Source: Schizophyllum amplum
Lineage: Eukaryota; Basidiomycota; Agaricomycetes; Agaricales; Schizophyllaceae
DNA length: 64,000 nucleotides
Reading direction: 5' to 3'
NCBI GenBank assembly: GCA_007026445.1
Contig: VDMD01000012.1
Location: 310,001-374,000, forward strand
Part shown: positions 42,926 to 53,861 of the stretch, piece by piece
Position numbering within the stretch: position 1 is the first letter of the stretch
How the letters are laid out: every line of letters begins with the position of its first letter
Made by a program: the position numbers and the translations under genes
The notes under the pieces: model-generated
The model's input: the letters and a program-made list of their open reading frames with translations, nothing else
Databases searched by the model: none
What the model was told of the DNA's origin: nothing

Positions 42926-44220
42926 TCAATATTCTCCAAAGTTCGTGTGCCCCGTCTGCGCTGCATGCGCACGTGCATCCTTCTCTCCCTTCAGGCCCTG
43001 GCCGCAGTTCTCGCACTTGAGATCGAAGGTCGCCGTGTTCGTATATGCGCGCTTCGCGCGCAGGATGTCGGCAAGCTTCTTCGCAGCGCCGATGACCTCG
43101 TCCGACTCGTCCAATTGAGAGCGCTGCAGTAACGTTTGTCAGTCATCCTCGCTAACTTGTCCATAGACAGAAGATATGACCAAAGAAACTCACGATGGGA
43201 AACACAGTCTGATGCCACTCGTTCGGCGCCTCGAGCATGGGCGAGACGGACGCCGCATCGTAGTGGATGCCCGAGTACACGAGCACGCAGCGCGTGTCCC
43301 CGCTGGCTTCGCCTGGGGTAAAGTGGTCGACACGGCCGGTCTCGACGTCCACGCTAGAGATTTCGACCCCGAAGTGCTTGGCGAGGACGCTGAGTTCTAT
43401 GGCGCCTCCCCACGTCGCGGGCTTGAGGATAGTGGCGATGTACTTGTCTGGGTCCATCCTGTCCTTCGTGGAGCCTTGTGAGCATATTGGATCAGGCAGG
43501 TATGTATACGATGAACGTACCCGAGGATGGCTTCGTTGTAGGTGACGGGGTCAGTGCGGATGCCATCGGCGACGACTGGAGAGGTGGTCAGAATGGGGGA
43601 AAACAGAGCGGGGGAACACCCACGCTTCCTGATTTCCTGCGCTTCGGATATGGACTGCTTGAAGATGAGGGAGATGGCAGAAAACATGCAGGAGTTGTCG
43701 TCGGGTACGACCTGTCGAGAGATTATCAGCGGGAACTGAGGAGGAGCATGGATGAATGAAAGACGTACTCGATGGATGAAGAAGCTCCCGTCCGCCATCT
43801 CCACATGAGCCGGTCCATTGGACGATGGCGGCATCACCGCGGCCGAGGGCGCGGACGCTGGCGTAGACGCTGGCACCGCAGCTGACGCAGCCTGCGACGG
43901 AGCCGCGCCACCGCTCGGGCCCGCTGTCTCGCTCACAATGATCTGCTCCCCGCTCGCCAGCCCCAGACTGGATACGGGCAGCTCAGGAATGAGCGCGAGG
44001 TCGCGCGGCGGGTATCCGGCCTTCACTGAGATCGAGCATCGGGTCCGATGGGTGAATGGGGCAGGCAAGGAGAGCGCCACGCACGCCTCTGGCGCGACGG
44101 GATGATCTGCGTCGCGGAGTAGATCTCCTGCTGGAGATCCTGCACGGTGAAGTCGTCGCGGTCGAGGGCGGCTTGGATGGTCGCGACGCCGTTCGGGTGG
44201 CGGATGCGGACGGGGGCCAT
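42926..44220 (-). CDS. OTU1/YOD1 deubiquitinase
   Basis: Cysteine protease that trims ubiquitin chains in Cdc48/ER-associated degradation. The N-terminal ubiquitin-like/UBX region starts MAPVRIRHPNGVATIQAALD and includes RLKAGYPPRDLAL after a spliced junction. An Ala/Pro/Ser linker follows. The OTU core shows VVPDDNSCMFSAISLIF (catalytic Asp and Cys), ILKPATWGGAIELSVLAKHF and VLVYSGIHYDA (catalytic His). The C-terminal C2H2 finger reads CENCGQGLKGEKDARAH followed by TGHTNFGEY. Introns are short; the first has donor GTGCGT within the Arg-Leu junction. Domain order is the full-length Otu1 type. Located convergent with sar1 and upstream of the dioxygenase 3' end. Confidence 0.9.
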
Positions 44221-44617
44221 GATTCGTGATATGGATACACAAAGCTGAGAGAGGTGTATGCAGTCGCAGAATGACCGTGAGATGAGGGAGCTGGAGTGAG
44301 GAAGTATGTGTTTGTGACGCGTGTCACGCATCTTCTGATACAAGGCGCACCGGGCCCATCTCAATGACTGCCGGCTGTCTTGAAGAAGGGACGGACACCA
44401 TCTTACACAATCAGTAATGCGACGCATGCCTTCCTCAGTGTTGATGTCCTCGGCCACACTCATTCTCCAGCCGAAGCCCGAAGCTTTCAAGTAGGAGCGA
44501 AGGATGTACAGAAACCGAAGTGAATTGACTTGGAAAACGATAGACAAGCACATCTAACTGTACAGAACCCCTCGTCCCCTCCGAGTGCGTTGTGATACAT
44601 GGCACCTTTTGTGACCC
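44221..44617. other. Intergenic, nothing recognised
   Basis: Promoter of OTU1 and 3' region of the intradiol dioxygenase gene, both minus strand. No feature recognised. Confidence 0.45.
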
Positions 44618-46204
44618 TTAGTTGAAGCTGGCGATGGACGCGGAAGCAGTCACGCTGTCCGTCGACGAGTTGAAGTAGTTCGTGTTGTGGATGCTGTACG
44701 ACGCCGTCGTGTCGATACCGATGGTGATGTAGCCGAGCACTCCCTCGGAAATGTCCTCGCCGATCATCTCAAGGCTAGGATACGCATGAGCGACTGTGAT
44801 GGTGAGAGAAAAAGGCAGATGTGACTTACGCAAGGAAACCGTTGTAGCCGTCGGAGTTCTGCTCAGACAAAATGCCGTCCTCGGTGTTGAGAGTGCGGCT
44901 GTTGGTGTTCGAGGTGTACGGCTCGAGGGTGAAGACCTCGTCGTTCCACGTCTCGTCTAGGCGGGTGTGAGCCTCGTGACAGTCCAAAAGAAATAGCAAC
45001 TCACCCATGAAGAACTGGCCGACGTGCGTGAGGCTGCCAGCATGGGACACGAGGGTGCTACGACGGGGTCAGCAAGTTGCGTACTCGATTTACACAGCGT
45101 CGACTGACCCGTTGTCTGACATGGACCAGTCCATGTGGGTCATGACATGGTAGTGCGGGCAGCGGCCCTGGTAGAAGCCCGTGTAGAGCGTCGTGAGCTC
45201 GACGATGCCGTTGTCGTCAGTGGGGAAGCCACCTGGCGCCGGAAAATCAGCAAAATCGGATTGAAACAAGATAAGCCACGCACCGCGCAAGAACGTCTCA
45301 TTGCGCTCGAGACCCATGCTACCGCCCATACCTCCACCCCCGGGAGGGCCAGAGGGGATGGTGGTCCCGCTGCTGGCCGACTCGGTCGGAGGCGGCCCGC
45401 CACCACCGCCGCCAAGCTGAGCAGGGTAGGCAGCGTAGACGCCCGTGGAGTTAGCTGAAGGACGCAGTCAGTATATGCATATGATGTCTGTCACGGCGCA
45501 TCTGCTCACCAGCCCAGATCTCGACGAAGGCGTTGGGCACCGGCTCGCAGGTGTTGATGTCAAGAATACCGACGTCAATGAGCATCGTGACACCACTGGC
45601 AGCAGTCAGCACATATATATCTACTGCAGTAGAGGAAAACATACGCCTGGTCCTCGCGCATGTCCTGGCGCACGAACTCGTTGTTGATGTAGTACGGACC
45701 CTCGGTGACCTCAGGGGCGAGGATGCAAGTCGTGCTATAGACAAGCTATTAGTAACGCGAGCATCGTCAGCCATGGTAGCAGACGTACTTCTGCAGCTCC
45801 GTGTAGGTGGGAGGAGCAGCGGACAGCGTCGTGCTCGCGCCGGAGATGACCTCGCGCTTGGCGAACTGGGCCGACGCCTCCTCGACGAGGCCGCGCTTCT
45901 TCAAGGCGCGCGCGCGCATGCGCTTGCCCTCGAAGTCGCGGATGGCGTTCGCGCAGTTGCGCGCCTGCGTGACACGGCCGCGAGCCTCAAGCTGGATGGG
46001 GCTGGTCAGTATGGAGGGGGCTTTGTTGGAAACAAAGTACTCACGCTGCGGATCGAGCGCTGCTCGACCGTGAGGTCAGGCTCAGGATGGGCTGCAGGGA
46101 ACAGTGAGCAGGACGGCGGCAAGGACCGCGAAGCACGCACCTGCGACGAGCGCAGAGAGAGCGACAAACGAGGTGAGAGACGTGAAGAGCATGATGAAAA
46201 CCAT
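44618..46204 (-). CDS. Secreted intradiol ring-cleavage dioxygenase
   Basis: Fe(III) dioxygenase opening catechol-type rings between the hydroxyls. It has a signal peptide (MVFIMLFTSLTSFVALSALV, then AG), followed by an N-terminal helical part with AKREVISGAS, and the core. Iron ligands: Tyr in EVTEGPYYINNEFVRQDM, Tyr in TLYTGFYQGRCPHYHVMTHM, and His within PHYH. Other family marks are INTCEPVPNAFVEIWAANST and TFLRGGFPTDDNGIVELT. A Gly/Pro-rich insertion follows QLGGGGGG. About 390 residues in nine or so exons; the C terminus ends SASIASFN. A TATAAAAG box lies at 46256-46263 on this strand, about 55 bp upstream of the ATG at 46204. Such enzymes are common in lignin-degrading fungi. Confidence 0.87.
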
Positions 46205-46255
46205 GCAACTGAGGAGACCTGAAGATGGCTGCTTTCTGCTGATTGTACCGGCTGG

Positions 46256-46263
46256 CTTTTATA
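46256..46263 (-). promoter_or_regulatory. TATA box of the intradiol dioxygenase
   Basis: TATAAAAG in coding orientation, about 55 bp upstream of the start at 46204. Confidence 0.65.
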
Positions 46264-47839
46264 CATTTCTGAGACTCCTGCCCGGAGCAGGAGAAGTCCG
46301 AACATATTACATTGCGCCGCATGTGAAGGGCAGTGTCTCCACGATGAGAAACGGGAGCGTTCGCATAGGTGCGCCTGCTGGTAGAGAGGGATTTAACTTT
46401 TGCGTCCTACCGGACCAGAAACCATGTGAACGGGCCTGATAGAAGGTGAGTTACACCGGGGAACAAGCCAATGAGAACGCACGCATTAATGTTCGAGGGA
46501 TCACAGGGACCTGACGGTATACCTCGCCCGCCGTTGCGCAGCAGTACAAAGGCGGGCGTGAGTACGTGGCCGCTCCGTCGTGTGGTCAGCGGAGAACACG
46601 GTTCGCGAGTCGGCTTGGCGCTGGCATACCGTATCGGAGGAACACTGCTCTGTATCTTGCTCATGTGATTGAAAAATGGAGGATTCACTGCCAAAGCCTA
46701 GCTGCAAACCCCTGCGAGTATATAGGCAAACGGGTATGTCACTAGCAAAGCGCTATATGCTCGAGTTCTCTGCCGGCTAGTAACCTGTTGAGCGGAAGAC
46801 AGTTCTGCATGGACGCCCTCGAACAGAAGAAATCGCTCAGTGCGATCCATCGGCAAATGCCCACATTGCGGTCAACGAGATCTCGCGTCATGAATTATCT
46901 GAATGGACGCAGCACGCAGTGACTTCGGTCGCGTATGGCGGTTGACGCGGAGGGACGCACCCATAGGTAGTCCCGCAGCCTCCTCGCAATCGGATGTAGC
47001 GGGTCAGAGGCGTACGGAGCCCTCGCTTGACGGCTCTCGACACTTCCTCTCAGAAAGTCGACCTGAGCGCGCGCTACCAGATGGAAACGATGCCTATGTT
47101 CCGCTCTCTTATCTTCAAGGGATCAGGGCTCTCCCAGAGTGAAGTCGTGATTGCAGGCCACAAACATGGGCCTCCGAAGCAGAAGTTGACACTGACAGTC
47201 GGTGCGAGAGTCATGGTCCGTGACGCGGGTGATGCCGATGTTCGATTGTCCAAGCGGAGTTTCTCAACAAGCACGACCAAATTCGCCACAATTCCTCCTC
47301 CGGTTCACCGTCATCATCCGCCAGCACCCGCCAGTGCGATTGCCCGCTCAAATGCTCAAAATCCGCCGGCCCCTCCTGACGCCCATGACCCTTTCTGAGA
47401 CTGACAGCGACGTCCTCCGCGGCCTTACGTAGCTCCGAAACGTCTAACTGAAAGGTTACTCCATCGTGACCTCTTCACCTTGGACGGTCGTCCCCTCTTA
47501 CGCTGAAGGGAAAGCGCTTCGTGCACGGCGTTCAGGCCGCTCGCCTTCCCTTTGACCTGAACCTTGAAGATATGAAGACCTCAGAGGCTGTGGCCAGCTA
47601 CGGCCTACGAACATGAACGACCCTCTGCAGCCTGGGTTAAATCACCTGAGCGGATCCCTGTCAAGGTGACGAAGATTCGACCTCCTGTCCTGCCTACAAC
47701 CGCCTTCTTTTTGTCGTTCCTCGAGACTCGCCCACATGCCAGGACAGCTTTCACGTCATTTTCGATGGACGTCACTGCCATGGTCATTACAGCGGGGATC
47801 GACCCTTTGCCTTCATCGGATTCATCCGCGTTTGCTGCA

Positions 47840-47847
47840 TATAAAAG
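47840..47847 (+). promoter_or_regulatory. TATA box of the HSP12-like gene
   Basis: Consensus TATAAAAG, about 140 bp upstream of the start at 47987, suited to a highly induced stress gene. A CCCCT (STRE core) lies further upstream at about 47491-47495. Confidence 0.65.
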
Positions 47848-47986
47848 GCTGAGCTTTGCGTGCCTCTCCTCACTCTTCCTTTTCCCTTACCTCTCAACCA
47901 AACAACCCACGAAGGTACGCGCCACGTCCTCTCTTTCACTGCCCTGGTCCATCCACTCACTCAGTGCTTCTAGTATCATCATCATC

Positions 47987-48398
47987 ATGTCCCAGCCCGG
48001 TCGCCAGGATTTCTCTGACAAGGCCGCCTCGGCGATGAAGGTACGTGTTGTATCGCCGCCGTTTTGTTGTATACTTACTCATGAACCGCCCAGCCGGACA
48101 GCCAGAAGACGGCTACGGAGCAGGTTGGCGACTACGCCAAGGTACGCCGCTCATTGTCGTCCACTGTGTGCGTTTGAGCGTCAACAGATGGAAATTAGGG
48201 CACGGCCGACTCGCTCGCTTCTACGATGCAGCCCAACGACCAGAAGTCTGGAACGCAGCGTGCGGGTGATGCCATGAGCGGCAACTCGAACGAGAACCAG
48301 GTTCGTCGTTCGCATCCTCGCCATGACCTTCCGGATGTTCACAGCACCCTCAGGATTCTCTCCTCGACAAGGCCAAGAACGCCATGGGCATGAACTAA
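47987..48398 (+). CDS. HSP12/Hsp9-family small stress protein
   Basis: Small hydrophilic protein that folds on membranes under heat, osmotic or stationary-phase stress. Four exons (47987-48040, 48094-48141, 48199-48300, 48354-48398) give 82 residues. It starts MSQPGRQDFSDKAASAMKPD and has the second block of the repeat as GTADSLASTMQPNDQKSGTQ. The end reads SGNSNENQDSLLDKAKNAMG, the family hallmark. Frame intact. A perfect TATA box and a CT-rich leader are upstream. Confidence 0.93.
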
Positions 48399-48605
48399 GT
48401 GTATACCCAGAACCTATGTACGAGTAGCATGTATCACGAAATCGCAACGCGCCAATTCTTCTGAACAATGCTGAAACTTGTGTCCATCCTCACGCGAGCC
48501 GTCATTCACTGAGAGAATATCGCAGCCGGGAAGACTTACAGATGTATGCGGCATATTCCCCTCAAGCGAACCAACTTAAGTACCACTGCATAACACCAAA
48601 GTGAA

Positions 48606-49437
48606 CACGACGCGTACCGCATCGGCGACAAGTGGCTCAAGCCCAACTACCCTCCTGACATTCAGGAACGCGCCTACTGCCGTATATGCGGGGCGGCGGA
48701 GACGATGCATCATATCCTGCTCGACTGCGAATGTGTCGAGAGGAGTGGCATCTGGACCCACGTCGAGGAACTGTGGTCCCTGACCGGCGAGACCTGGCAT
48801 GCACCAAGCCTCGGGGTCATCGTCGGTGCCGCTTGCGGCACCTTCCAAACGGACAAAGGACGTCCCAAATCTGGCATTGAGCGCCTCTGGACCATTATTA
48901 TCTCAGAATCTGCGCACTTAGTATGGAAAATGCGATGCGAACGCGTGATCCAGAACGACGGAAAGGAGTTCACAAAGGTCGAAGTTCGAAACCGCTGGTT
49001 ATCCATCCTGAACCAGCGGCTGGAACTCGACCGTCGCCTCACGTATAAGAGGCACGGTAAGGGTGCATTAAGCGCGTCCTTGGTTGACTCCACCTGGAAG
49101 TCAATTATCAGAGACTACGAAAGCCTCCCGGACGAATGGGTCGGGAATTGCGGGGTTTTAGTGGGTATACGGAGTGGAGAAGGATAATGTACGACGGCGC
49201 AGAGGTGGCGCTATCCTTTCTTCGCTCTGGAGTCCCACACTCAGTGCGAAAAGCATTCCCTCGCTGTGGAAACCTGGCTTTCTCTGTTCTATGTTCTTAT
49301 GTCCATGTCTCACTATGCTTCCCCATCTATCATGTCGAGGGTCTCGTCCCCCTTGGCTAAACTATGCGGGTCCAAAGGCTCTGTAGCGCGCCGATGAGGT
49401 CTGCTTGAAGGGTTCACGGGCTATCTAAACGCATCCA

Positions 49438-49469
<32 letters not shown>
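48606..49469 (+). mobile_element. 5'-truncated LINE (non-LTR retrotransposon) with poly(A) tail
   Basis: A continuous frame to the stop at 49187 encodes the C-terminal end of a fungal LINE ORF2. It carries the zinc-knuckle-like CRICGAAETMHHILLDC (Cys, Cys, His, Cys) and IIISESAHLVWKMRCERVI, the conserved tail of Tad-like agaricomycete elements. About 280 bp of 3' sequence follow, then 32 uninterrupted A at 49440-49471. AACACCAAAGTGAA occurs on both sides (48592-48605 and 49470-49483), the target-site duplication; four further bases match apart from one. Reverse transcriptase and endonuclease parts are absent, so this is a dead-on-arrival copy. Confidence 0.9.
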
Positions 49470-49472
<3 letters not shown>

Positions 49473-49537
49473 ACCAAAGTGAATACGTCGGGATAGAACC
49501 GTGCGCTAATACACAGTGAAAATCGGAAAAGGCCAGT

Positions 49538-51437
49538 CTAATTGCCCTGAGGCAGCCGTTGGTCGATTGCGTGGACAGCACCAAGCAACTGTTGCATCTG
49601 TGGCCACACTTCGGCGAGCACAGCATTCTTCTGGGTTTCGATGACACTCTGAATGTCTTGTCGCGCACCTTGAACCACCGGGATGAGCATGCGTCGTACA
49701 GCCTGGGCGATAGAATCCTGCAGTGCTGCCATAGCTGCGTCGTGCGTCGTGATAAGTTCGGGCTGGGGGGAGGGGGTTCGCTGGGGCGAAGGAATGTTGT
49801 GACGCGCCATATGCTGCTCGAAGCGCTCGCTGAGATTGGCGAGTCGTTCCTTGTTGGCGGCTTGCTGTGCCTCGTACGCCTCGAGCTTCTCGCGGACCTG
49901 CGCGCGGAGATGAGCAAAGAGCGACGTAGGAGACAAAGGGAACATACCGACGCAGCCTGTCTGCTGGACTCAAGCACCTCGTTCTCCAAGGCGGCGATCT
50001 CCTTGGACTGCTCGTCAATATGTTCCTTGACTTGTGCAACATAATTTCCAATGGACTGGATGTCTTCGTCCATTCCGTCTAGCTCTCTGATAAGCAGAGC
50101 ATGCCGCTGACCAAGGGTCAACGTCTCGTCGCTGGGGGACGCGTCCTCGGGCAGGCCGTCCGCGGAGACCCTGAGCTGGCCGTCAAAGACCTCGACGATC
50201 TTCGACGTCTGCTCTCCGAGCGTCACATCGACCCGGCCGATGAGGTCGTCAACGCGCCCCTGCAGCAAGGTGCGCAGGTCCGCCAGCCTGGTCTCGCTCT
50301 GGGCGACGCGGTCGGAGAGGTCCTCCAGCCGGCGCGCCTTCTCGTCTTGCGCGGCCTGCGCGCGCTCGTCCAGGCGCGCGCGCTTGCGCGGCCGGCCAGA
50401 GGGATCGACGTCCATGTCGTCTTGGTCGGTCTCGCTGGCGGTCTTCTTCCAATGCGCCTGGAAGCTTTCGAGAGTGCGGTGCATGTCCTTTGTCGACACC
50501 TGCAGCTCGGAGATGTACCCGCACAGTTCTTCGTATTTCGCTCCTGCCTGTGGCGAGAACGCGGTGCCCAGGCGCGCGCCGCCGATGCGGGCGCTGCTGC
50601 TCTTGTACTCGCGTCTGAGTTGGATGGCGCGCTGCTCAAGCTTGTTGTATTGCGCCTGACGTTTCTCATCGAGGTCGTCGCCGAATAGTCTGCGGAATTC
50701 GGCTAGCTGCTCCTCGGCCTTCAGCAGCGCGTTCCGAGTAGCTGTGTAGTCAGACATCTGCCTGTCGGTGGGTCAGCCGGTATACTGATTGTAGGGTACC
50801 AGCACGCACTTGCTTCGGGTGAGCCATTCATTCTCTCCTTCAGCCGGCACCTGAGGCCCGGCGTTGGAAGACTGCTGGACTGCCGTGGATGCCTGTGTTG
50901 CATGGCGTGCCGAGGTTCCCGGGAGATCGACGTCCATGAAGACAGGTTGTTGACGCTGAGGAGGCGACGAGGCAACTGGACTACGATGTTGGGTGGTCAA
51001 AGGGCGCTGCCGAGATGGCGGAATGAAAGGAGGACCGGGATCGGGTTGCCATTGATGATCTGACAACCTCGAGGCATTGCTACTTTGTCTCCGCCTTCTA
51101 CCCAGCGCATCCTCCAGCGGTGGCGGGCTGTATTCCTCGCCCCTGGCCCGCGCCGACTTCTCCTCTGCGACACGCGTGACGCTCTCTAGATAGTCGTCGA
51201 ACTCGATCCACTTTGCAGGTATGTTGGCTGGATGTGCTGTGTCCCACTCCGGCTGGTCGGGGTGCACCCAAGCGCACGATATGCCTCTTCTCCAATCACC
51301 GCGACATGGCCGGTTTTGCAGAGGTCTGCCGTCGTCGCGGAAATGCTACGATCTGTCATGAGTCCGTGGGAGTGGTGGTCGCTAGGTTCAATACGTGCCC
51401 GACATCGTACAGGTATTCCGCCGGGAGGTGCGGTCAT
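49538..51437 (-). CDS. Coiled-coil protein of unknown function, possible nuclear signal
   Basis: No known domain is recognised. It starts MTAPPGGIPVRCRARIEPSD, continues with a Pro/Ser-rich region (LEDALGRRRRQSSNASRLSD), then joins through a short intron to QMSDYTATRNALLKAEEQLA and long heptad-rich helices. The basic cluster RPRKRARLDER could be a nuclear signal. The last exon has ERLANLSERFEQHMARHNIP and ends AIDQRLPQGN. A one-base break at about 51267-51269 (a G run needing one more G) separates RALG from HPDQPEWDTAHPANIPAKW. The stop at 49538 lies 54 bp from the LINE target-site duplication, so that insertion is in the 3' flank. About 540 residues. Confidence 0.6.
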
Positions 51438-51834
51438 GATGATTGTGATTAGGGGGAGGGGAATACAGATAAGAGGTGACGAGGATAGGTCCGCCTCTGA
51501 GTCAAAGCATCTGCCGTCATCTTCTAGTGGAAAGACCACAGGAAGAACGAAACCTGATGTCCGGATTTCGTGACGGTGGAAAAAGCACGGGTCATAAAGC
51601 TTCGTTTCTGGTACATGCAGGACACAGACTAACTGCATACTTCGGAATGATACGGGCCACGGTCGAAAACAAGACGAGAAATCGTCGAAGTCCTACATAA
51701 GGTCGGACCTTCGGCCCGGAAGAATGTGGCGCTCCTTCGGCCACTTCCGAACCACCAACGCTCAAGCGCCCATCGTCACTGACGCGCCTTGTGCCACGAC
51801 CCCGGGCAGTGCGTGGCCGCGGACACTGCGCACC
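51438..51834. promoter_or_regulatory. Divergent promoter coiled-coil gene / CHMP7
   Basis: About 400 bp between starts. No exon recognised; an in-frame ATG at 51724 could extend the CHMP7 product by 37 residues but gives no family-like sequence. Confidence 0.45.
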
Positions 51835-53496
51835 ATGTCAGTCTTTGCGACACCCTCCAAGCCCCGGGCGAATACAACTGCCCAACTTCCTCCCTCTTTG
51901 ACCTCCCTGGGCCCGATAACAGTGTCCCGCCTGCAGGGCCTCTACTCGGACTTCGCGCAGAAGAAGCAGTCTAACCCAACGTCGTACAATGCGAATGTGG
52001 AATGGTGGAGGAAGGCGCTGGAGGCGCATGTGCTGAGCGGCGCGTCGAAGAGCAGGCTCGTGCTAGCGGCAAACAGACAGCTCATTGACGCCATGCGCGT
52101 GGAGGGGGTGGGCAAGCCGGCGGGGCTGGGCGAGGTTGTCGTGAGTGCTGTCGACTCTGTCCACCGCTGCAGCACCTCTGACTAGGTCTCTGCCTAGCGT
52201 AGACCGCGCTCGTCGCCAGCCACACATTGATCCCACATTCACTATTCCTTTCCTCGGTCCAAACCATCTACCCGAGTTCTTCGTGGATACCCTCACCCAC
52301 AACTGTGGTCACATATGTCGTAGGGAAGCCACTGTGGTGGGCCATGGAGCAACTCAGCATCGTGGGGGAGGACTCGCTGCTTGGGTCACTGACATCCCGG
52401 GCTTCCTCTTCGCAAAGCTGGTACGGCGACTACGTGCTCCTTCCTGCTGTTGAACAGACGGCTACTACGATATTCGAGATGGAAGAGAACGACAGTGCGA
52501 GTGACGGGCTCTACAATGTCGCAGGCTTCAGGAAGCGCTTCAAGGATGCATTAGGAGAGCCGAATGCCCTCAGCGAGCCGGATACAGAGATTATGCTCAA
52601 GTTCATGCAACGAGATCGAGGAGTACTTGTTGCGGACTTGAAACAGGATGTAGGCTCGTCGCACTTGCAATTATTACCTTGACTTAACGTGCTGCAGGTG
52701 GTCAAATTCACAGACTCGGCGCTCCCTCCAGCTGAGCGCGCTATCAATGCCGTGGACAAGGGTGTAGTAGAACTGCGCACGGCTATTCAGTCATTACAGG
52801 ACCAGATTTCTGGATTGCAGACGCGTATGAACGAGTATGTTCTTCTTCTCGCGCGGTCCACACAAGGCTGATGGTCTGCTAGATGCACTTCGAAAGCCAA
52901 GGATGCTTTGCGCCTGAACCAGAAAACAGTGGCTTCGACGTACCTTCGCACACGGAAGCACTTGGAAGAGGTGCTGAACAGACGACTCGGGAGTCTGACC
53001 ACACTGGAGGGTACGATGATCAGCGTTGAAGGCGCTCGTGGCGACGTCGAGGTATGCGCGAACATACTTCACAGTAAGGAAGCACAAGTCTAACTCCAAG
53101 CAGATCATGAAGTCCTACAACCTCAGTACCTCGACGTTGCGATCAATACTCTCGCACCCGTCCCTCCAACGGGAGGAGGTGGAGAAAACGATGGAGGCCC
53201 TCGCGGAGGCGAACGTGGACGCACGCGAGATCAGCGAGACGGTGACGGTGAACGTGGACACTGCGGTAGGCGCCGATACCATCGACGATGGTCTTGTAGA
53301 GGACGAGCTTGCTGCGCTTATTCGGGAGGCGGAGGCAGAGAGCAAGGCTTCGAAGGAGGAGAGCAAGGTTGCGAAGGAGGAGGAGCGGGATACAGCGAAG
53401 GCGGAGGAGATACAGAGGCAGCTGGAGAGTGCTGGTGCTGTGCCGGACGGGGTACTGCGGCAGCCCGAGAGAGAAAGAGTCGCGGCAGGGCCATGA
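51835..53496 (+). CDS. CHMP7-like ESCRT-III protein
   Basis: Snf7-domain protein of the CHMP7 type, acting in nuclear-envelope sealing and endosomal sorting. The start at 51835 reads MSVFATPSKPRANTTAQLPP; the N-terminal ESCRT-II-like half includes LQGLYSDFAQKKQSNPTSYN and NVEWWRKALEAHVL. After three introns the Snf7 half follows: IQSLQDQISGLQTRMNECTS, KAKDALRLNQKTVASTYLRT, RKHLEEVLNRRLGSLTTLEG and a long acidic helix ending in EIQRQLESAGAVPDGVLRQP. Heptads and Lys/Glu clusters fit the family; about 480 residues. The frame is intact. Confidence 0.85.
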
Positions 53497-53861
53497 AGGT
53501 TGGCGCCGGCGGTCAGGTTGGTTTGGTTCATATGTGCGCCATCTTCCACTTGTACACTACGCGATACATGAGGTCTTCGACTCTTCGACTCATCGACTCA
53601 TCTTTCCTGTCTACACATAATACGCGCTGACCAGAGCGCAAAGCGTCTGCACCATTGGAATTCGAGTGGGTGGCGCTGGGGTGGCGCGAGCAAGATGCAG
53701 CGCGAGCCGGCCCGATCGGCCGATGATCGGCGGTTCAACGTTCACCAATCGTTCCCCGCTTGTCGTGCAGCTGTTCTCAATCCACACCCATCTTGTACCC
53801 GGCGACCCATCCCTCGGCTTCACCTTCACCTTAGATCTCTATCTCTCTCTCACCAACAGCC
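53497..53861 (+). promoter_or_regulatory. Promoter region of the monothiol glutaredoxin
   Basis: About 365 bp between CHMP7 and the glutaredoxin, both plus strand, with nested GATCGG palindromes at about 53710-53733 and a CT-rich leader before the ATG. No other feature seen. Confidence 0.4.

Larger units (their letters stand above)
46205..47986. other. 1.8-kb intergenic region between dioxygenase and HSP12-like gene
   Basis: Divergent promoter space, the largest gene-free stretch of the window. The dioxygenase TATA box is at 46256 and the HSP12-like TATA box at 47840. Several medium open frames (for example 47027-47398 and 47202-47432) show no recognisable family, and I cannot support them as genes. 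A decayed gene is possible between 47200 and 47650. Confidence 0.4.

Noticed and set aside
48705..49187. Stand-alone 160-residue gene
   Set aside because: It is the 3' tail of a LINE ORF2: the same frame extends upstream to the insertion edge and ends before a poly(A) tail with target duplication.
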